DNA of 64,000 nucleotides, taken from assembly GCA_001692895.1 (NCBI GenBank), contig KV748240.1, positions 124,001 through 188,000 of the forward strand. The letters are read 5' to 3'. This DNA is from Cenococcum geophilum 1.58. Its lineage: Eukaryota; Ascomycota; Dothideomycetes; Gloniales; Gloniaceae. Shown in pieces: positions 31,226 to 43,066 of this stretch; the first letter of the stretch is position 1, and each line of letters starts with the position of its first letter. Below the pieces are notes generated by a model. The model did not search any database. It had not been told where the DNA came from and was given only the letters and a program-made list of their open reading frames with translations. The translations under genes and the position numbers were made by a program.

Positions 31226-34200
31226 CTCCCTACCTTACCTGGGAAGGCCTTAATAATATCCCACCCTAAAGAAACTTCGTTTGCAACGACGCATTAATAC
31301 ACTATACTTAGATACTAAACAACTCTACATTGCCTAAGAAGGCCTAGATAATATCTTACCTTATAAGCTAGATAGGACTAGACCTATACCCCCAGAATTA
31401 AAACTAAAGCGTATAATACTAATAAACCTTAGAAAGCTAACGATGGTACCTAAAGTAAGCTCATCTAAGAGAGCTGCCTCTACCTAAGAGGAACCTAAGA
31501 TCTAATTAGGATCAGAAATCGAAGATAATAATAATATTATAGACGTACGCGAGCAGATTCGTGCCCTCGCAGCCAGCTAGGAAGCCGATTATCTTAAAGC
31601 GAGAAATACATAAAAGACCCTATAAGAGATCCTAGAAAGCCTTACGGCCCTATAAAATAGCCTAGCTTCCCCTTCTTAAAGCCCTAGCCGACCTATTTAC
31701 TTTACTAAATGTAATACACTAGGGAGTACGGGTATAATAATAAAGCAATTAAAGTCCGTTAAGCTCCCTAACCCCCTACTACTATTTAATAGGATAGACC
31801 CTACCTTTAAGAATTAGAGGATTTAAGTATAAGAAAAGCTCTATATTAACTATAACCATTTCCTTTTTAAAGAAGCTAAAATGCTCTACCTCTTTAGTCG
31901 AACCACTAGGGACGCCTAACGGCACCTTTAAGCTAAGTTTAAGGACGACTCCCCTATCCAATTTATATCTATTAACGAAATAATACGGCACCTAGCGGCT
32001 ATCTATGTTAACCTAAATAAAGTACGGGATGCCTGTTATAACTATAATCGCCTAATAATAAAACCAAACTAACCCTTTACCGAATTCTAGACTTAATTCC
32101 TATATCTTATAGGAGAAGGCTAGGTCCCCCTTAAGAACTACCAATTAGACCTATATAATAAGCTAACAATCCAGCTATAAGAAAAGATTACTATAACCTT
32201 AGATAACCTACTAACCTATAAAAGACTTACAGCTTATTACTTATTATTAAACTTAGAATTAAAGCGGATTAACGCCCACCCTAATTAGTAGAAGTAACTC
32301 CGTAATAATTAGAACTCACTAGCTATACTTATAGAAGCTAGAGCAAAAAGATAAGTTATAACTACTCTTTTATTAAAGGCGGTTATAACTACGTACTAGC
32401 AAGTCTCGCCTAACTAGTTATATACTACGCCATTAACTAGTATTCGCCGTAATACTCTAATTAACCCTGCCTTAGCTATATATTTTAACTATAATAAGTA
32501 GGGTTACTTTACCTTATCCTACCCGGAGCTAAAAGATATAGGCGATATTAAGGAGATAGAGGAAGGAAAAACATTAGATAAGTTAGGAAAAGAGGAACCC
32601 TAGGGAAAGACTCCCCCCTAGGGTACCCTATCGATCTTAAAGAGATTAATCTTAGTTAGTTAATAGGTGGAAAGCATTTTACGTTTTTATATATAGTATC
32701 TTAAAATAGATATAGAGTTAATATAACTACCCTTATTAACACTAAAGTAAATAGCTTTGCCTTTATAAATACTGCCTATATAAATAATATTGCCAAGTTT
32801 CTAAATATAGAAGCCATCTAACTAGAGAAGCCTATTTAGGTAAAAGGCTATAACGGCTAAGCCGGTTAGCCCGTTACCTATATCTTAAAGCTATATATCG
32901 CTCTAGACGGATAACGCTAATATAGCATCCCCTTTTATATCCTAGACCTAAGGTTTTACGATATAATCCTTAAACAAAAATATATGTCCTATTTTAATAT
33001 CTAGTTAAACGTATAATAAAGACGGTTTATCTGGCCAGAGGATAGACTAAGGTTGCCCTCCTTTATTAGGGAGATCTGAACTAACCGCAAGACACTAGCC
33101 GTAAGGGCTAATTCTACCTACTAGTAGAATATCCGGGCCCGTGACCTAGCCTTTACCTAAGAAGACGCCTACCGCGAAGCTAAAAAGAACTCCATACTAA
33201 TAAAGATACTCTCCTAAAGCGCTATGTTTAAAGAGGACTCTATATATAAAAGCGGGATAAATAGTAATATAGATAATGTCTAAATTGCATAGATCTAACC
33301 AGTATAGAAAAGAACGTATTAATAGGATATAAGGGATAACCTCTAAAAGATATAATAGGAGCTAAAAGGGGTAATAATAACGCTAGTACCCTAGAAGTCC
33401 CTAAAGTTACGTACGCCCCTATTATTAGGCAACCCCCCTACTATAGATATCGCCGCAATTAGCGCTATAGTGTTCTACTTTAATATATACCGGAAGGACA
33501 ATAAGGTCTTTATAATAAGCCTATATAAGATTAACCAAATTATTAATAATAGAGAGGAAAGGCTAGCTAAGGAAACCGATGAGGAACTAATTGAACGCCT
33601 TCTTCCTACTATTTATATAAACTATAAGGATACATTCTTAAAGGCGGCCTTAGATAAGTTACCCCCCTACTAGATATATAATTATAAGATTTAATTAGAA
33701 GCCAATAACTTACTAGGCTATAGCCCCCTCTACTATTAATTAATAGATAAGCTAAAAGTAATAAAGTAGTACTTAATTAACAACCTAGATAAAGGGTTTA
33801 TTAAGCTAAGTTAAGCCTCTTTTACTTCCCCTATCCTATTTATAAAAAAGCCTAATAGAGGCCTTTATTTTTGTATTAACTATTAAAAGCTAAACGCTAT
33901 TACTTAAAAGGACCGGTATCCTATTTCTTTAATTAATAAGACCCTTATATGTCTAAGCTAGGCGAAGATCTTTACTAAACTTAATATCCGCTAAGCTTTC
34001 CACTAAATTAGAATAAACCCTATATCTAAAGATTTAATAATATTCCGTATCTGTTATAGTTCCTATAAATATAAAGTTCTTCCTTTTAGACTAATAAACG
34101 GACTGGCTATGTACTAAAGGTATATAAATAATGTTCTTTTTAATTACCTTAACAAATTCTGCACGGCATACCTAGACGACATTCTTATATACTTAGACGA

Positions 34201-35560
34201 CGAACTTAAATATTAAGTTTATGTTAAGAAGGTCCTAGAGAGACTACGGAACGCGGGCTTATAAGTTAATATTAAGAAATACAAGTTTAGGGTAAAATGT
34301 ATAAAATACCTCGGGTTTATTGTAACTATAGAAGGAATTAAGGTTAACCCTAAGAAGGTAGAGGCAATCTATAACTAGAAGCCCCTTTATATGGTAAAAG
34401 AAATCTAGTCCTTTTTTGGCTTTTGTAACTTTTACTACTGGTTTATTTATAACTACGGAATTGCGGTAAAACCTCTTATATAACTAACTAGGAAGGATAC
34501 GCCTTTTGTTTTTAATAATAGCTATATAAAAGCCTTTAAAAAGATAAAGAATCGGCTTATTTCTTTCCTAATTCTTTATTACTATAACCTAGACCTTAAA
34601 TTAATGCTAGAAACGGACGCCTCTAATAGGGTTATAGCGGGAATCCTATTACCGTTATATCCAGATGGTAAATGGTACCCTATAGCTTTTTTCTTAAAGA
34701 TAATAAACCTGGCTAAGTGTAATTATAAAGTATATAATAAAGAAATACTAGCTATTATTTAATTACTCTCCTAATAGCGCGTAGAGCTTAAAGGTATAAA
34801 CTCCTAGATTAAGATATATATAGATTATAAAGCCCTAGAGTACTTTATGACTATAAAGCAGCTTACTAGATAATAGGCCTAGTAGGCTAAAATACTCTCC
34901 TAATTCTTCTTTACGATTATATATCGTTCTAGTAAGTAAAACTCTAAGGCTAATACCCTTACCTAAAGAGAATAAGACGTAGGACCCTAGGATAAGCTAA
35001 AGACCTAATATTGGATGTACGCCCTCCTCTATCTAGAATAGCTTAACCCGCGAATCCTTAAGGAGCTAGACTCCTAGTAAAATGAGCTAGCACTAATAGA
35101 GGAGTCCTTAAATAAGCTAATAGGGCTAATTAACTACCTCCTAACTGCAAACCGTACGGCTAATACCCTAAGGGCCCTCTGTAAATAAGCTATAAAAGGA
35201 GACCCCGATTTTAAAACGGAGGAAGGATTACTCCTATACTAGGAGCGGCTTATAGTCCCTAATATTAATAATCTATAAACCAAACTAATCCGCGAAGCTT
35301 ATTGCTAAGTCTTTATAGTATACCCTAGCAAGAACAAGACCCGTAAAATTATTAACTGCCGCTACTACTAGCTAAGAATGGTTGTGGATATTAATTAATA
35401 TATACGGAACTGCGAAGACTGTTAGAGAGCTATAATCCTACGGGATAAGACCCTAGAACTACTTAAGCCACTCCTAATACTAGAGCGCCCTTAGCAGTAT
35501 ATCTCTATAGACTTTTATAAACTACCTAGGGACCGTAACGGATACGATATAGTTATAGTT

Positions 35561-37675
35561 TTTTTTTTTTATATCCGATTGTATTATACTACGTACAATA
35601 CTGCGCATGCAGCCTCTAGGCTATGGCGCTATAGTTCTATATACATAAATCCTTTCTAGGCAGCTTAACATGTACTAGTAGCTATGTCCTAGTAGTTTAT
35701 AAACCCCTAAGGGTTTATAGCTCCTTAATAAAATACTAAGGTGCTGCAACTACTAGGGAATAAGAAAACGGTAGGAAAAACNATAGGAAATCCTAACACC
35801 TNTCCCTGTCCTTNTNCNATTTATTTCTNTNCTTTTNCTCTCTAATATCTTTTTAAGAGCCTAGTAGGAGTTGCCTCCTTCTAGAATCCTATCTGTTTTA
35901 TTCTTCCATAGAATCTCCATCACATACTAGTCTAGCTGCTTTGAGAGTCTCGCAGTCTTTACTATTAGCAAAGTGTTTTTCTTTACAGTTAATGCAAAGA
36001 GGGGTGGTATNCTAGTAAGGTTTGCCTGTTATTATATAGGTAGAATAGGAATGGTCTTTAGATAAATATGCAGCCGCACAGTATCTACAGGCTCTAGTAG
36101 AGCACCTGTCTCCTATATGGCCAAATTTTTGGCAGCTCGTACACTGCGTAGTAGGAGAGACTTCGAGGTATTTTACTACCTTAGTAGCTGTACCTGCAAT
36201 TGATATCTCTTTTTGCTTAAGGATTTCTTGTCTTTTTCTTCGTTCTCTATAGTAAAAACTATAGAGCCAAATCTAGTCTGTGGATTGTGTCTTTTTTCAC
36301 TAAATGAGATCCATCTAGGTAGTCCTTGTATCCTTATAGGATTAAGGGTCTTAATTTCTTCTTTTAGAAGCTTAGAGCCTCATTCTCCTAGGAAAGGTAG
36401 GGTAGGAACCCCGTGGGCTATAATTTGAACCCATGGTTCTAGTTTTTGTTCTCTTTAAAAGGTAAAGCAGTTATACCATATTTCCTTTATATTTGACTAG
36501 GAAATCTGCATTTATACTCTTCTATAGTGTTGTAAAAAGGAAATTTGTTTTCCTTTAGTTCTTCCTATAGACCCCTAGAACTGGGCTTTTTCTACTTGCA
36601 GTTTTAATGCAAATAGTTAATTGACTTTTTGGTTTCGTATAGAGAAAGTATCTAAAGGTTGGTCCTTTTGGTTTGTAATAAGGACTAGCTTCCTTTCTTA
36701 TAGCTGCTTTTTCTTACTTCTAGTAGAAGTAGAAGGGGTAGGAGATGGTATTGGTAAGGAGGGTAGAGGGGACGAGGAAGGGAGGTTCTTCTTTAGTCTC
36801 TCTGCGTAGGTTTCCTTAGTAGGAGCTACCTCCTTACGGAGAGCTCTTAACTTCTTCGACTAATCCTTGTAGGATATATCTTTTGCCTTTTCTTTTCCCT
36901 TTATAAAGGGATTTTCTCCCTGCTAAGAATACTCCGTGGTATAGTCCTCTAGCTATTTAAACTTAATTCTTTTTCTTCTTCTTTTTCTTCTTCCTTCTAG
37001 CCCCTTTATAGGCCTGTATTAGGCTTTCTAGGCGCCTTTTGTAGGTGTTGTTTAGGAGAAAGGGGAGGGAAAGATATACTAGTGTAATACCAGCCGTAAA
37101 AGTTATTAATTTTGTTGTCTTTTTTGCAGGTTTTTGGTTTTCTTTTTCAGTAGAAGACTGAGGATGTCCTCTTTTTTCTCCTGTCCCAAATAGGCCAGGA
37201 GAAGGAGAAGGGGCAGAAAAAGTGAATGTAGTCGTAGACTCATTATCACTTATTTCTATAGGAGGTTTTTTTTTATGCCTATTAGACTTTGGCATCTTAT
37301 AGGGGGGTTTCCTAGTTTTGACTATTCTTATACCCTTTCTCCTTACTAATCCTACTAGAAGATTTCTGGGGAGATTAGGCTAAAAGGCAGTAGAAAGACT
37401 AGCCCCTATTGGTATTAGTATTGGTATTAGTAGTAGTGGTAGTAGTTTTGGTGTTCCTGTCCGTGCCTCGCTTACAAGCTAGGACCACCCCTAGAGAAAA
37501 TTTTCTGTTGGGATAAGGGCGTAAAATGACAAATAAATCCACCTCTAGCTCGCTAGGCAGTAGGAATTAGGTCTTAAAAGTTGGAAAATCGATTGTTTTT
37601 GATGGTAAGATGGGTATGCGTAAGTTTTGAAGTGTGGCGCTACCTTTTGGTAAGGTTGCATGTGTAGTAAAAGGT
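35561..37675 (-). mobile_element. Family II ORF1-only retroposon, copy C
   Basis: 2,115 bp, minus strand, complete, with a 10-nt T-run (poly(A) tail) at 35561 and a 13-bp target duplication TATAGTTATAGTT (35548-35560 and 37676-37688). Gypsy1 keeps the empty site at about 12510-12528. Same 5' and 3' ends as copy B. Ambiguous bases cluster at 35782-35830. Confidence 0.92.
35898..37295 (-). pseudogene. Family II ORF1 (gag-like, zinc knuckles), copy C
   Basis: 466 codons from ATG (37293-37295) to TAA (35898-35900), an exact multiple of three. Residues 1-110 are open: MPKSNRHKKKPPIEISDNES, then a Ser/Pro-rich stretch and a Lys run. The middle holds a coiled-coil-like segment and a conserved domain. 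The C-terminus has a clean knuckle CTSCQKFGHIGDRC (CX2CX4HX4C), a CRYC pair and a third CINCKEKHF-type motif. This resembles the nucleic-acid-binding ORF1 of fungal LINEs. A few stops and small indels remain. It is the best template for the family and shows that no enzyme domain follows ORF1. Confidence 0.75.
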
Positions 37676-38863
37676 TATAGTTATAGTTATAGTTAACCGC
37701 TTTAGTAAACGCCCATTCTTAATTCCCTATTATAAGAATATTGATGCTAAAGAGGCAGCTTAGCTATATATCTATTACGTCTACCAAATCTATGGACTAT
37801 TAGATACTATTATGTCTAATTATAGGCCACAGTTTATATCGGCCTTCTGGAATAAGTTTACCTAAATTCTAGGCATTAAGCTAAAGCTTTCTATAGCTTA
37901 TTACCCCCAGATAGACGGTTAGACAGAGATTATAAATTAGTACCTAGACCAGAGGCTTAGGCCCTTTATTAACTATTTCTAGGACAACTGGTCTAAACTA
38001 CTACCCTTAATAGACTACGCGTAAGCAACCTTACCCTATAACTCTATAGGGTTTGCCCCAATTTAGCTAGAAATAGAATACTTACCTCACACAAGCTTTG
38101 ACTGGAAAAGGCTAAAAGAACCCTAGACTATATAAAAGAAGCTATCCTATACTGAGGCCTAATAGTATGCTAAACGATTGGAGGAGGCCTGGACGGTAGC
38201 CCGTAAGAACCTAGAAAAAGCTTAAAGGTTGATGGAATAGCAGGCGAATAAACACTATTAAGAGCCCGATTTTACCCCTAGCGATATAATTTGGGTTATA
38301 ATAAGGAATTAAAAGACCAAACGACCCAGCTATAAGCTAGACTACTAGATAGCAGGACCATATAAGGTTCTTAAGAAGATAGGCAACTCGTATAAGATAA
38401 AGCTCCCAGATTTAATTAGGGTTTACCCTATCTTCTTACTGGATAAGTTACGGAAAGCTATAAACAATCTATTGCCTAGATAAAAGAACGAGCCTCCCCT
38501 ACTAGTTTAAGTAAACGGTGATAGTAAATGGGAGGTTAATAAAATACTAGCCTGTAAGATAGTACGGGGAACGCTAAAATACCGTATTTAATAGAAGGGC
38601 TACGATCCTAACCTAACCTAGTACCCTATATAGAACTTTATAGGCTGCCCCTAGAAGCTTAAAGAATTCTATAACTAATACCCTAATGCGCCTAGACCCC
38701 TAAAGTACCTAGACGAATAAATGGAATGCTAGTATAATAAAGATGATAAGTTACCGGAAGAATATAGGGATAAAAACGCCCTAAAGCCCTAATATAGCTG
38801 TCTGCCAAATTCTGCTATATTCTACCGTTTTCTGCCAGTACCGTAAAATATCAGATGTCTAGG

Positions 38864-38886
38864 AACTTTAACCACCAGTTAAAGTT
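38864..38886 (+). other. gypsy2 3' UTR hairpin
   Basis: Arms AACTTTAAC and GTTAAAGTT (9 bp, perfect) with a 5-nt loop, between the chromodomain and the purine tract. The hairpin and ~15 nt on each side recur in gypsy3 (61912-61934, minus strand) in the same sense. A second copy lies at 40905-40927 through the duplication. Confidence 0.7.
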
Positions 38887-39088
38887 GTCTAATTAGTTAG
38901 ATTTGTGCCAAGACTTTTAGCGGCTACTCTTTCTAGCCTAGTGCTTCCACTTAGCCTATAATTGCCCTTTATACTTAGTCTAGACNTATTTATATCCCCT
39001 TTATCTCCTTATTTTATATTTTGTAATCCTACGTTTATAAGCCTAGTGCTACCCTATTTCTAACTAAGCCTAAAAGCAGGCTTTCTTT

Positions 39089-39102
39089 AAAGAGGGAGGT
39101 GA
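39089..39102 (+). promoter_or_regulatory. gypsy2 polypurine tract
   Basis: AAAGAGGGAGGTGA directly before the 3' LTR, the plus-strand primer site. Duplicated at 41130-41143. Confidence 0.75.
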
Positions 39103-39313
39103 TGTAACGGCGCTATCGCACGTTATCTGCCAAATTCTACCAAATTCTACTAACCTACGATTAGCCCGCCTAAAGCTAGCGCCTTGGCGGCTCACCCTAT
39201 ATATTTGTTTACATTAGTCCTGGCGACCCCTTTTCCTTCTCTTTAGCTTAGTATCTTCGTAATACAGCATTCGTTCAAGCTTCGGTTTAGAGGCATTTGT
39301 TTAAGCTATAACA
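39103..39313 (+). repeat. gypsy2 3' LTR
   Basis: 211 bp, TGTAACGG...CTATAACA, with the self-priming segment AGCTTAGTAT at 39245-39254. Better preserved than the 5' LTR. Confidence 0.88.
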
Positions 39314-40126
39314 CCTAGCACAGGACCTGTTCTATAGCCCCCTCCTATAAGATACGGTTGGCCTATTATAAGGAGACTCCTATAGGCAACGCAAAACGGG
39401 AACTGGCAGTAGTATAGGGTGTAGCGCCCCTATACTACTACAGCCTCCTACAGGGCGTAGTACGTAGTAGCTATTGCTAGCTTTAGGGACCTTACCCCTT
39501 AGCTAGGCTCTAACCCCTAGTACACCTAGTAGGTAGGTAGGATTACGTCCTAGCCGGAAAGACTACTACGTAGCTTAAGAGAACGGATACACGTGTTGGT
39601 GTACCAATAGATAGGACTGCTCGCTAGGGCAGTACGCTAGTGAGGTACGCTTAAGGAGTAAACAGAAGTTACTTAGGCGGGGGAGGCTTTTTAGCTAGGC
39701 CTTAACCGTAAAAGGTACCTAAGGCTTCCATATTACAGGATGCAGCTATAACGCCTTTATAGGATTACATTAGTAGGCGCGTAAGACGGGAGTTACAACC
39801 CCTGTAAATGGTAGCTTAAGCCTATACCGGCGGAAACAATAATAAAAGGCGTAAAACTAGAGGCTATAAAAGACTCCCAAGCCGTACAAAAGCATACCAA
39901 CTCTAGGAGGAGACTCTTATATAAACTGCTGGGGGGCAGACTAGAACTTAGGTCTATCCTATTATAAAATACCCAAGAGAACTAGTGAAATTCCCCGTAT
40001 TATTGGTGGTAGCAGCTAACTGCTTATAGAAAGCCCTAAGCCCTAGGGCAAGGTAAGGGAAAGCTACTTAAAAACTAAGGTAGAGGCCTAGATAAGCAGG
40101 CATGTCGAACTCTACTATATAACTAC
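39314..40126. other. Unidentified segment U
   Basis: About 0.8 kb of clearly higher GC content than its surroundings, lying between the gypsy2 3' LTR and family II sequence. I see no long frame, no similarity to the other elements in the window, and no convincing rRNA or tRNA. It may be old host sequence or an unrecognised element. A second copy is at 41355-42167. Confidence 0.5.
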
Positions 40127-41143
40127 CTACCCTACCTTCCTTATCATCGTCTACCCCTCCGTCTTCTAGTAGGGTAACTAGTAGCACGCCTAGCTCTAGC
40201 TCTACCTCTACTAGAAGTAAGAAAAAGCAGCTATAAGAAAGGAAGCTAGTCCTAATTACAGACGAAAAGGACTAATTCCTAGATACATTCTCTATACAAA
40301 ACAAAGTTAATTAACTATTTGCATCAAAACTGCAAGTAAAAAAGCCAGTACTAGCGTCTATAGCTAGAACTAAAGGAAAACAAAATATTCTCCTTATAAC
40401 TATAAAAGAGTATAATATAGATTTCCTAGTCAAATATAAGGATATCTGGTATAATTGCTTTACCTTTTAAAGAGAACAAAAACTAGAACTATGGGTTTCT
40501 ATAAACAATCTATTGCCTAGATAAAAGAACGAGCCTCCCCTACTAGTTTAAGTAAACGGTGATAGTAAATGGGAGGTTAATAAAATACTAGCCTGTAAGA
40601 TAGTACGGGGAACGCTAAAATACCGTATTTAATAGAAGGGCTACGATCCTAACCTAACCTAGTACCCTATATAGAACTTTATAGGCTGCCCCTAGAAGCT
40701 TAAAGAATTCTATAACTAATACCCTAATGCGCCTAGACCCCTAAAGTACCTAGACGAATAAATGGAATGCTAGTATAATAAAGATGATAAGTTACCGGAA
40801 GAATATAGGGATAAAAACGCCCTAAAGCCCTAATATAGCTGTCTGCCAAATTCTGCTATATTCTACCGTTTTCTGCCAGTACCGTAAAATATCAGATGTC
40901 TAGGAACTTTAACCACCAGTTAAAGTTGTCTAATTAGTTAGATTTGTGCCAAGACTTTTAGCGGCTACTCTTTCTAGCCTAGTGCTTCCACTTAGCCTAT
41001 AATTGCCCTTTATACTTAGTCTAGACNTATTTATATCCCCTTTATCTCCTTATTTTATATTTTGTAATCCTACGTTTATAAGCCTAGTGCTACCCTATTT
41101 CTAACTAAGCCTAAAAGCAGGCTTTCTTTAAAGAGGGAGGTGA

Positions 41144-41354
41144 TGTAACGGCGCTATCGCACGTTATCTGCCAAATTCTACCAAATTCTACTAACCTACG
41201 ATTAGCCCGCCTAAAGCTAGCGCCTTGGCGGCTCACCCTATATATTTGTTTACATTAGTCCTGGCGACCCCTTTTCCTTCTCTTTAGCTTAGTATCTTCG
41301 TAATACAGCATTCGTTCAAGCTTCGGTTTAGAGGCATTTGTTTAAGCTATAACA
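41144..41354 (+). repeat. Second copy of gypsy2 3' LTR
   Basis: Part of duplication unit 2, identical to 39103-39313. It is not a separate insertion. Confidence 0.9.
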
Positions 41355-42167
41355 CCTAGCACAGGACCTGTTCTATAGCCCCCTCCTATAAGATACGGTT
41401 GGCCTATTATAAGGAGACTCCTATAGGCAACGCAAAACGGGAACTGGCAGTAGTATAGGGTGTAGCGCCCCTATACTACTACAGCCTCCTACAGGGCGTA
41501 GTACGTAGTAGCTATTGCTAGCTTTAGGGACCTTACCCCTTAGCTAGGCTCTAACCCCTAGTACACCTAGTAGGTAGGTAGGATTACGTCCTAGCCGGAA
41601 AGACTACTACGTAGCTTAAGAGAACGGATACACGTGTTGGTGTACCAATAGATAGGACTGCTCGCTAGGGCAGTACGCTAGTGAGGTACGCTTAAGGAGT
41701 AAACAGAAGTTACTTAGGCGGGGGAGGCTTTTTAGCTAGGCCTTAACCGTAAAAGGTACCTAAGGCTTCCATATTACAGGATGCAGCTATAACGCCTTTA
41801 TAGGATTACATTAGTAGGCGCGTAAGACGGGAGTTACAACCCCTGTAAATGGTAGCTTAAGCCTATACCGGCGGAAACAATAATAAAAGGCGTAAAACTA
41901 GAGGCTATAAAAGACTCCCAAGCCGTACAAAAGCATACCAACTCTAGGAGGAGACTCTTATATAAACTGCTGGGGGGCAGACTAGAACTTAGGTCTATCC
42001 TATTATAAAATACCCAAGAGAACTAGTGAAATTCCCCGTATTATTGGTGGTAGCAGCTAACTGCTTATAGAAAGCCCTAAGCCCTAGGGCAAGGTAAGGG
42101 AAAGCTACTTAAAAACTAAGGTAGAGGCCTAGATAAGCAGGCATGTCGAACTCTACTATATAACTAC
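41355..42167. other. Unidentified segment U, second copy
   Basis: Duplicate of 39314-40126; see there. Confidence 0.5.
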
Positions 42168-43066
42168 CTACCCTACCTTCCTTATCATCGTCTACCCCTC
42201 CGTCTTCTAGTAGGGTAACTAGTAGCACGCCTAGCTCTAGCTCTACCTCTACTAGAAGTAAGAAAAAGCAGCTATAAGAAAGGAAGCTAGTCCTAATTAC
42301 AGACGAAAAGGACTAATTCCTAGATACATTCTCTATACAAAACAAAGTTAATTAACTATTTGCATCAAAACTGCAAGTAAAAAAGCCAGTACTAGCGTCT
42401 ATAGCTAGAACTAAAGGAAAACAAAATATTCTCCTTATAACTATAAAAGAGTATAATATAGATTTCCTAGTCAAATATAAGGATATCTGGTATAATTGCT
42501 TTACCTTTTAAAGAGAACAAAAACTAGAACTATGGGTTTAAATTGTAGCCTACGGGGTTCCTACTATACCGTTCCTAGGAGAAGGAGGCTCTAAGCTTCT
42601 AAAAGAAGAAATTGAGACTTTTAATCCTATAAGGATACAAGGACTACCTAGATAGATCTTATTTAGTGTAAAAAGACACGATCTACAGACCAGATTTGGC
42701 TCTATAGTTTTTACTATAAAAAACGAGGAAAAAAGATAAGAAATCCTTAAGCAAAAAGAGATATTAATTGCAGGTACAGCTACTAAGGTAGTAAATTACC
42801 TCGAAGTCTCTCCTACTACGCAGTGCACTAGCTATCAAAAATTTGGCCATATAGGAGATAGATGCTCTACTAGGGCCTGTAGATTTTATGCGGCTGCACA
42901 TTTATCTAAAGACCACTGCTGCCCTACCTGTATGGCAATGGGCAAGCCTTGCAAGCACACTACCCCTCTTTGNATTAATTGTAAAGAAAAACACTTTACT
43001 AATAGTAAAGACTGCGAGACTCTTAAAGCAGCTAAACTAGTACGCGAAGATTCTATAGAAGAATAA
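42168..43066 (+). pseudogene. Family II ORF1 C-terminal part, copy D
   Basis: Roughly 300 codons ending at TAA 43064-43066. Readable conserved segments include YKDIWYNCFTF and RRPxW-like sequence around 42640. The first knuckle reads CTSYQKFGHIGDRC, with its second Cys mutated to Tyr, followed by CRFYAAAHLSKDHCC and CINCKEKHFTNSKDC. The open frame stops directly before the 3' UTR. No RT or endonuclease follows. Confidence 0.72.

Larger units (their letters stand above)
31443..38810 (+). pseudogene. gypsy2 gag-pol with chromodomain (interrupted)
   Basis: Retroelement polyprotein. ATG at 31443 gives MVPKVSSSKRAAST and opens gag, with a CCHC remnant near 32480. The protease region is near 32740. 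RT (about 33600-34440) includes PILFIKKPNRGL and intact YLDD at 34169-34180. RNase H is at about 34500-34960. Integrase runs from about 35290, with the first catalytic Asp in IDFYK near 35508; the DDE core is then cut by family II copy C and resumes at 37689 (the second Asp reads Asn in SNYRPQF). Past about 38510 a chromodomain is readable: WEVNKILACKIVRGTLKYR, then KGYDPNLTQYP. Chromodomains steer integration to heterochromatin in related elements. In-frame stops at Gln/Trp codons and the 2.1-kb insertion disable it. Confidence 0.85.
31003..39313 (+). mobile_element. Ty3/gypsy chromovirus, copy gypsy2
   Basis: Two 211-bp LTRs, primer site, gag-pol with C-terminal chromodomain, 3' UTR hairpin, purine tract. 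Family II copy C sits in the integrase (35561-37675). Flanking 5-mers differ (GAAGC on the left, CCTAG on the right), so one side has been rearranged. Its last 0.65 kb of internal sequence plus the 3' LTR lie in a perfect 2,041-bp tandem duplication. Less mutated than gypsy1: the RT motif YLDD is intact. Confidence 0.9.
38458..40498 (+). repeat. 2,041-bp tandem duplication, unit 1
   Basis: Identical by eye to 40499-42539, including an ambiguous base at 38986 matched at 41027. Contains the gypsy2 chromodomain end, 3' UTR hairpin, 3' LTR, an unidentified segment and part of family II copy D. The junction shares only CTA. Confidence 0.93.
40499..42539 (+). repeat. 2,041-bp tandem duplication, unit 2
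   Basis: Second unit. At its right end family II copy D continues without a break, whereas unit 1 is cut at the same point (40498) and jumps back to gypsy2 sequence. Unit 2 is therefore joined to the original right flank and unit 1 to the original left flank. Confidence 0.93.

Noticed and set aside
36213-36809. Open frames of 71 and 62 codons on the plus strand
   Set aside because: They are antisense to the ORF1 of family II copy C.
39314-40126. rRNA fragment
   Set aside because: A few stretches look rRNA-like in composition, but I could not match any conserved core sequence of small or large subunit rRNA.
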